From Pantoea sp. At-9b (lineage in GTDB: Bacteria > Pseudomonadota > Gammaproteobacteria > Enterobacterales > Enterobacteriaceae), in the NCBI RefSeq assembly GCF_000175935.2, contig NC_014837.1, positions 2,914,001 through 2,978,000 on the forward strand: DNA of 64,000 nucleotides, written 5' to 3'. This document shows positions 58,809 to 64,000 of the stretch, piece after piece. How positions within the stretch are numbered: the stretch's first letter is position 1; each line of letters begins with the position of its first letter. Both the position numbers and the translations under genes were made by a program. The notes beneath the pieces are model-generated. The model ran no database searches, was not told where the DNA came from, and saw only the letters and a program-made list of their open reading frames with translations.

Positions 58809-60386
58809 ATGACGATATCCCACGCCCCGCATTTGATGGCGCTCGACGCCGGTACAGGCAGCATTCGCGCCGTGATTTTTAACCTGCAAGGCGAGCAAAT
58901 TGCCGTGGCACAAGCGGAATGGCAGCACCTTGCCCTGCCCGATGTGCCCGGTTCAATGGAGTTTGATCTGGCCAAAAACTGGCAGCTCGCCTGTCAGTGC
59001 ATTCGCCAGTCACTGCATCAGGCACAACTGCCGGCCAGCGCCATTCGTGGCGTCGCCTGTTGTTCGATGCGCGAAGGTATCGTGCTGTATAACAAGGCGG
59101 GTGACGCCATCTGGGCCTGCGCCAATGTCGATGCCCGTGCCAACCGTGAAGTCAGCGAACTGAAAGAGATTCATCACGGCGAGTTTGAGCGTGAAATCTA
59201 CCAATGCTCAGGGCAAACGTTGGCGCTGGGTGCCATGCCGCGCTTGTTGTGGCTGGCGCATCATCGTCCCGATATCTATCGTCAGGCCACCACGCTGACG
59301 ATGATTAGCGACTGGCTGGCGAAATGCCTCAGCGGTGAACTGGCGGTCGATCCTTCGAATGCCGGGACCACTGGCCTGCTCGATTTATCTACCCGTAACT
59401 GGCGTCCCGACCTGCTGGAGATGGCCGGTCTGCGTGGCGATATCCTGTCGCCGGTCGCGGAAACCGGCACGCCGCTCGGCGCTGTCACCGCGCAAGCAGC
59501 GGAAGCTTGTGGGCTGCAACAAGGGACCGTGGTCGCGATGGGCGGTGGCGATGTCCAGCTCGGTACGCTGGGGTTAGGCGTGGTCAGGGCCGGGGAAACC
59601 GCGGTATTGGGAGGGACCTTCTGGCAACAAGTGGTCAATCTGCCCCAGCCGCAGGTTGATCCGGCAATGAATATCCGCATTAATCCCCACGTGATCCCGG
59701 GAATGGCGCAGGCCGAAGCCATCAGCTTTTTTACCGGGCTAACCATGCGCTGGTTTCGTGATGCATTTTGCGGTGAGGAAAAGTTGCTGGCAGAGCGGCT
59801 GGGGGTTGATTGTTACAGCCTGCTGGAAGAGATGGCCGCGCGTGTCCCGGCCGGTGCCTGGGGAGTGATGCCCGTGTTCTCTGACGCGATGCATTTCAAT
59901 AAGTGGTATCACGCCGCGCCCTCCTTTATTAATCTGTCTATCGATCCCGAACGCTGTAATAAGCAAACCCTGTTCCGTGCGTTGGAGGAGAACGCTGCCA
60001 TTGTCTCAGCCTGCAACCTCGACCAGGTCGCCGCCTTTTCCGGCGTGCGGGCGTCGCATCTGGTGTTTGCCGGTGGCGGTGCCAAGGGCAAGCTCTGGAG
60101 CCAAATCCTCAGCGATGTCACCGGCCTGACGGTGAAGGTGCCGCAGGTCAAAGAAGCCACCGCACTGGGCTGCGCGATTGCGGCGGGTGTAGGGGCCGGG
60201 CTGTACGCCAATCTGGCAGAGACTGGCCGGGATTTGGTGCGCTGGGAGCGCGAATTTACCCCCAATGCGACCCACCATGCCCTGTATCAACAACAGAAGA
60301 CCGTATGGCAGAAGGTGTATGCGGATCAGCTGGCGTTAGTGGATAACGGACTGACCACTTCAATGTGGAAAGCGCCGGGGTTGTAA
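58809..60386 (+). CDS. lsrK: Autoinducer-2 kinase LsrK
   Basis: A 525-aa FGGY-family kinase that phosphorylates imported AI-2 and so traps it and creates the LsrR inducer. The N-terminal phosphate loop [13 protein letters not shown] is at about 14-26, and the FGGY C-terminal region ([20 protein letters not shown]) is at about 418-437. A ribosome site (AGGAG) precedes ATG. It follows lsrR by 47 bp. Confidence 0.95.
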   Translation: MTISHAPHLMALDAGTGSIRAVIFNLQGEQIAVAQAEWQHLALPDVPGSMEFDLAKNWQLACQCIRQSLHQAQLPASAIRGVACCSMREGIVLYNKAGDAIWACANVDARANREVSELKEIHHGEFEREIYQCSGQTLALGAMPRLLWLAHHRPDIYRQATTLTMISDWLAKCLSGELAVDPSNAGTTGLLDLSTRNWRPDLLEMAGLRGDILSPVAETGTPLGAVTAQAAEACGLQQGTVVAMGGGDVQLGTLGLGVVRAGETAVLGGTFWQQVVNLPQPQVDPAMNIRINPHVIPGMAQAEAISFFTGLTMRWFRDAFCGEEKLLAERLGVDCYSLLEEMAARVPAGAWGVMPVFSDAMHFNKWYHAAPSFINLSIDPERCNKQTLFRALEENAAIVSACNLDQVAAFSGVRASHLVFAGGGAKGKLWSQILSDVTGLTVKVPQVKEATALGCAIAAGVGAGLYANLAETGRDLVRWEREFTPNATHHALYQQQKTVWQKVYADQLALVDNGLTTSMWKAPGL

Positions 60387-60392
60387 AGACGT

Positions 60393-60453
60393 GCGCGATA
60401 AATCGCGCCGCTACGATTGGGTGCACACGCCGTAGCGGCACGATTCATCGCGC
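60393..60453. repeat. Inverted pair of dispersed 23-nt repeats after lsrK
   Basis: Copies at 60393-60415 and 60431-60453 face each other with a 15-bp loop, 6 bp after the lsrK stop, in the same arrangement as at 45359-45426. Confidence 0.85.
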
Positions 60454-60865
60454 AAAACTGCACCTTAATTTCATAAAAATTTCATAAGAAAAACCAGAAA
60501 AGTCCGACTGCGCGTAGCTTATGCTGCCATTTTTTCACCAGAAATTTGGCTTGCCGGAGAGGATTGCATAAGAAATACGCGCTCGATCAAGTTCTGAAAA
60601 AAATCTGCATTTTGGTTGACACGAGGTCGGGCCTTATAAGACAAGGCCTAAGAAATTTCGCAAAAATTACAACCCCCGCAAACATCATTTTTTCCTCTTG
60701 TTAACCCGCGTTAAAATACTAAAATATGCCTCCATGTTGTTATGGTTTCTCCCCTCACCCCCTAGATGTAGTGTTTATCCACAACATTATTCACAATGAA
60801 TATGCTGTGTATAAACCGGGGTTTCTTTTAATTTTTGGATACTCACGCAAAGGTAAAAACGCGAC
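60454..60865 (+). promoter_or_regulatory. nrdAB upstream regulatory region with two DnaA boxes
   Basis: The AT-rich region holds two DnaA boxes on the same strand, TTATCCACA (60775-60783) and TTATTCACA (60787-60795), 12 bp apart. NrdR-box-like sequences are CCCCTAGATGTAGTGT (60759-60774) and AATGAATATGCTGTGT (60795-60810). E. coli nrdAB is known to be controlled by DnaA-ATP and NrdR. A hairpin GGCCTTATAAGACAAGGCC lies near 60631-60649. No gene was found here. Confidence 0.7.
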
Positions 60866-63151
60866 ATGAACCAAAGTCTGCTCGTTACTAAACGCGATGG
60901 CCGTCAGGAACGCATTGATCTCGATAAAATTCACCGGGTACTGGACTGGGCAGCTGAAGGGCTGAACAACGTCTCCGTGTCACAGGTTGAACTGCGTTCT
61001 CACATTCAGTTCTATGATGGTATTCGGACTTCCGATATCCATGAGACCATCATCAAGGCCGCTGCAGACCTTATTTCTCGCGATGCCCCTGATTATCAGT
61101 ACCTCGCCGCACGCCTGGCGATTTTCCATCTGCGTAAAAAAGCCTACGGCCAGTTTGAGCCGCCAGCGCTGTACGATCAGGTGGTTAAAATGGTCGAGAT
61201 GGGCAAATACGATCGCCATCTGCTGGAAGACTACAGCAAAGAAGAGTTCGAGCAGATGGACGGCTTTATTGACCACTGGCGCGATATGAACTTCTCCTAC
61301 GCCGCCGTCAAACAGCTGGAAGGTAAATACCTGGCGCAGAACCGTGTGACCGGTGAAATCTACGAAAGCGCGCAGTTCCTGTACATTCTGGTCGCCGCCT
61401 GCCTGTTCTCTGGCTACCCGCGTGCTACGCGTATGGATTACGTCAAGCGTTTCTATGATGCGGTTTCGACCTTCAAGATCTCGCTGCCGACGCCGATCAT
61501 GTCCGGCGTGCGTACCCCAACCCGCCAGTTCAGCTCTTGCGTGCTGATCGAGTGCGGCGACAGCCTGGATTCCATCAACGCCACCTCCAGCGCCATTGTG
61601 AAATACGTTTCGCAGCGTGCCGGTATCGGTATCAACGCCGGTCGTATCCGTGCGCTGGGCAGCCCGATTCGTGGTGGTGAAGCGTTCCACACCGGTTGTA
61701 TCCCGTTCTACAAACACTTCCAGACCGCAGTGAAATCCTGTTCGCAGGGCGGCGTGCGTGGTGGTGCGGCCACCCTGTTCTACCCGATGTGGCATCTGGA
61801 AGTAGAAAGCCTGCTGGTGCTGAAAAACAACCGTGGTGTTGAAGGCAACCGCGTGCGTCATATGGACTATGGCGTGCAGATCAACAAACTGATGTACCAA
61901 CGTCTGCTGAAAGGTGAAGATATCACCCTGTTCAGCCCGTCTGACGTGCCTGGCCTGTACGACGCATTCTTTGCCGATCAGGACGAGTTTGAGCGTCTGT
62001 ACACCACGTATGAAAAAGATGACAGCATCCGCAAGCAGCGTGTTAAAGCCGTCGAACTGTTCTCACTGATGATGCAGGAGCGTGCCTCTACTGGCCGTAT
62101 CTACATCCAGAACGTTGACCACTGCAACACCCATAGCCCGTTTGATCCGTCCATCGCCCCGGTACGCCAGTCGAACCTGTGCCTTGAGATCGCGCTGCCG
62201 ACCAAACCGCTGGAAGACGTTAACGACGAAAACGGCGAAATCGCTCTGTGTACGCTGTCAGCGTTCAACCTCGGTGCTATCGACAGCCTCGATGATCTGG
62301 AAGAACTGGCCATTCTGGCGGTACGTGCGCTGGATGCCCTGCTCGACTACCAGGATTACCCGATCCCGGCCGCCAAACGCGGTGCGATGGGCCGCCGTAC
62401 CCTGGGTATCGGCGTGATCAACTTCGCTTACTACCTGGCGAAAAACGGCGTGCGCTACTCCGATGGCAGCGCTAACAACCTGACGCATAAAACCTTCGAG
62501 GCCATTCAGTACTATCTGCTGAAGGCGTCAAACGAGCTGGCGAAAGAGCAAGGTGCCTGCCCGTGGTTCAATGAAACGACGTATGCGCAGGGCATTCTGC
62601 CGACCGATACCTATAAAAAGGATCTCGACAGTATCTGCAACGAACCGCTGCACCTCGACTGGGAAGCGCTGCGTGAGTCGATCAAAACGCACGGTCTGCG
62701 TAACTCAACGCTGTCCGCGCTGATGCCGTCAGAGACGTCATCGCAGATCTCCAACGCCACCAACGGCATCGAGCCGCCGCGCGGCCACATCAGCATCAAA
62801 GCGTCGAAAGACGGTATCCTGCGTCAGGTGGTGCCGGAGTATGAGCGTCTGAAAGATCAGTACGAACTGCTGTGGGAAATGCCGTCCAACGACGGTTACC
62901 TGCAACTGGTCGGCGTGATGCAGAAGTTTATCGACCAGGCCATTTCGTCGAACACCAACTACGATCCGAGCCGCTTCGCGAACGGCAAAGTGCCGATGAA
63001 GCAGTTGCTGAAAGATCTGCTGACCGCTTACAAGTTTGGCGTGAAAACCCTGTACTACCAGAACACCCGTGACGGTGCTGAGGATGCGCAGGACGATCTG
63101 GCCCCCTCCATTCAGGACGACGGCTGCGAAAGCGGCGCTTGTAAGATTTAA
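60866..63151 (+). CDS. nrdA: Class Ia ribonucleoside-diphosphate reductase subunit alpha
   Basis: The 761-aa protein equals E. coli NrdA in length. It begins with an ATP-cone (MNQSLLVTKRDGRQERIDLD), then the barrel with redox cysteines in SSCVLIECGD (about 225), SNLCLEIALP (about 439) and ALCTLSAFNL (about 462). The C-terminal shuttle pair is in GCESGACKI. It reduces NDPs to dNDPs with NrdB. It is the first gene of nrdAB. Confidence 0.98.
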   Translation: MNQSLLVTKRDGRQERIDLDKIHRVLDWAAEGLNNVSVSQVELRSHIQFYDGIRTSDIHETIIKAAADLISRDAPDYQYLAARLAIFHLRKKAYGQFEPPALYDQVVKMVEMGKYDRHLLEDYSKEEFEQMDGFIDHWRDMNFSYAAVKQLEGKYLAQNRVTGEIYESAQFLYILVAACLFSGYPRATRMDYVKRFYDAVSTFKISLPTPIMSGVRTPTRQFSSCVLIECGDSLDSINATSSAIVKYVSQRAGIGINAGRIRALGSPIRGGEAFHTGCIPFYKHFQTAVKSCSQGGVRGGAATLFYPMWHLEVESLLVLKNNRGVEGNRVRHMDYGVQINKLMYQRLLKGEDITLFSPSDVPGLYDAFFADQDEFERLYTTYEKDDSIRKQRVKAVELFSLMMQERASTGRIYIQNVDHCNTHSPFDPSIAPVRQSNLCLEIALPTKPLEDVNDENGEIALCTLSAFNLGAIDSLDDLEELAILAVRALDALLDYQDYPIPAAKRGAMGRRTLGIGVINFAYYLAKNGVRYSDGSANNLTHKTFEAIQYYLLKASNELAKEQGACPWFNETTYAQGILPTDTYKKDLDSICNEPLHLDWEALRESIKTHGLRNSTLSALMPSETSSQISNATNGIEPPRGHISIKASKDGILRQVVPEYERLKDQYELLWEMPSNDGYLQLVGVMQKFIDQAISSNTNYDPSRFANGKVPMKQLLKDLLTAYKFGVKTLYYQNTRDGAEDAQDDLAPSIQDDGCESGACKI

Positions 63152-63156
63152 TCAGA

Positions 63157-63176
63157 GGCGGAGCGACGGCTCCGCC
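63157..63176 (+). promoter_or_regulatory. Hairpin between nrdA and nrdB
   Basis: GGCGGAGC and GCTCCGCC form an 8-bp perfect stem with a 4-nt loop. Without a T-run it is not a strong terminator; it may tune the ratio of nrdA and nrdB transcripts. Confidence 0.55.
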
Positions 63177-63193
63177 CATATTTGGACATCCCT

Positions 63194-64000
63194 ATGGCTT
63201 ACACCACATTCTCACAAACCAAGAATGACCAGCTGAAAGAGCCGATGTTTTTCGGTCAGTCGGTTAACGTTGCCCGTTTCGATCAGCAGAAATATGACAT
63301 CTTTGAAAAGTTGATCGAAAAGCAGCTCTCCTTCTTCTGGCGTCCGGAAGAAGTGGACGTGTCACGCGATCGCATCGACTATCAGGCGCTGCCGGAGCAC
63401 GAAAAACACATTTTCATCAGCAACCTGAAGTATCAGACGCTGCTGGATTCGATCCAGGGTCGTAGCCCGAACGTCGCGCTGCTGCCGCTGATCTCGATCC
63501 CGGAACTGGAAACCTGGATTGAAACCTGGGCGTTCTCCGAGACCATCCACTCGCGTTCTTATACCCACATCATCCGCAACATCGTCAACGATCCGTCACT
63601 GGTGTTTGATGATATCGTCACTAACGAGCAGATCCTCGCCCGTGCGCAGGATATCTCGAAGTATTATGACGACCTGATTGAGATGACCAACTACTGGCAT
63701 CTGCTGGGTGAAGGCACGCATCAGGTAGCGGGTAAAACCGTGACCGTTGATCTGCGTGCGCTGAAGAAGCAACTCTACATCTGCCTGATGAGCGTCAACG
63801 CGCTGGAAGCGATTCGCTTCTACGTCAGCTTCGCTTGCTCGTTCGCCTTTGCCGAGCGTGAGCTGATGGAAGGTAACGCCAAAATCATCCGCCTGATCGC
63901 CCGTGACGAAGCGCTGCACCTGACCGGTACTCAGCATATGCTGAACCTGATGCGTACCGGCGAAGATGATCCGGAGATGAAAGAGATTGCGGCAGAGTGC
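63194..64000 (+). CDS. nrdB: Class Ia ribonucleotide reductase subunit beta, N-terminal part
   Basis: The gene starts [21 protein letters not shown] and stays open to the window edge, 269 codons (full length in E. coli is 376). Di-iron ligands and radical tyrosine are visible: Asp in LLDSIQGR, Glu-His-Tyr in [11 protein letters not shown] (Glu115, His118, Tyr122 in E. coli numbering), and Glu238-His241 in DEALHLTG. It makes the tyrosyl radical for NrdA. The C-terminal end is outside the window. Confidence 0.97.
   Translation, partial: MAYTTFSQTKNDQLKEPMFFGQSVNVARFDQQKYDIFEKLIEKQLSFFWRPEEVDVSRDRIDYQALPEHEKHIFISNLKYQTLLDSIQGRSPNVALLPLISIPELETWIETWAFSETIHSRSYTHIIRNIVNDPSLVFDDIVTNEQILARAQDISKYYDDLIEMTNYWHLLGEGTHQVAGKTVTVDLRALKKQLYICLMSVNALEAIRFYVSFACSFAFAERELMEGNAKIIRLIARDEALHLTGTQHMLNLMRTGEDDPEMKEIAAEC

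Noticed and set aside
60980..61900. A 306-codon open frame opposite nrdA
   Set aside because: It is the antisense shadow of nrdA with no start signal and improbable composition.

Overview
The window reads as a chromosomal segment of an enterobacterium of the Erwiniaceae type (Pantoea or Erwinia are the likeliest genera; this is inferred from gene content and E. coli-like synteny with accessory insertions, not from a marker-gene search). Most of it is vertically inherited backbone in an order close to that of E. coli around yeiP-yejM and apbE-ompC-rcs-gyrA-ubiG-nrdAB.

Layout. 1-19.5 kb: end of yeiP, yeiR (COG0523 metal GTPase), lpxT (lipid A kinase-like transferase), mepS (murein endopeptidase), pdeN/rtn (c-di-GMP phosphodiesterase), the yejABEF peptide importer, yejG, a 0.6 kb near-palindromic repeat, bcr-rsuA, radD, rplY, yejK, yejL, yejM and a tRNA-Pro(GGG). 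19.5-36 kb is the accessory part: arsC-arsR facing arsH with no arsB; a GH127 beta-L-arabinofuranosidase with a GPH sugar symporter and AraC regulator; an iron(III)-hydroxamate uptake locus (AraC regulator, Fur box, TonB receptor, FhuD-like and FhuB-like proteins, no ATPase); a GNAT acetyltransferase, a small unknown protein, an EntD-type phosphopantetheinyl transferase; then yojI-alkB-apbE. 37-40 kb: small ORFs, a SnoaL-like protein facing a TetR regulator across two perfect operators, ompC, and the antisense RNA gene micF. 40-51 kb: an MFS exporter inserted ahead of rcsD-rcsB, rcsC, gyrA, ubiG. 52-60.4 kb: the autoinducer-2 (lsr) uptake and processing operon lsrACDBG, divergent from lsrRK, without lsrF. 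60.8-64 kb: nrdA and the start of nrdB.

How the parts work together. LpxT, MepS, YejM, OmpC, MicF and the Rcs phosphorelay all serve the cell envelope. The Lsr genes take up AI-2, phosphorylate it (LsrK), derepress through LsrR and begin its breakdown (LsrG). The GH127/GPH pair and the hydroxamate receptor fit a plant-associated life.

Most notable structure outside the genes: two related, near-palindromic intergenic elements (11181-11791 and 52091-52580), a 23-nt dispersed repeat whose core is GCGCGATAAATCGCGCCGC found at least eight times, twin 33-bp repeats in the lsrA-lsrR gap, and an A8 run at the 3' end of lsrC that puts the gene out of its expected stop and into lsrD.
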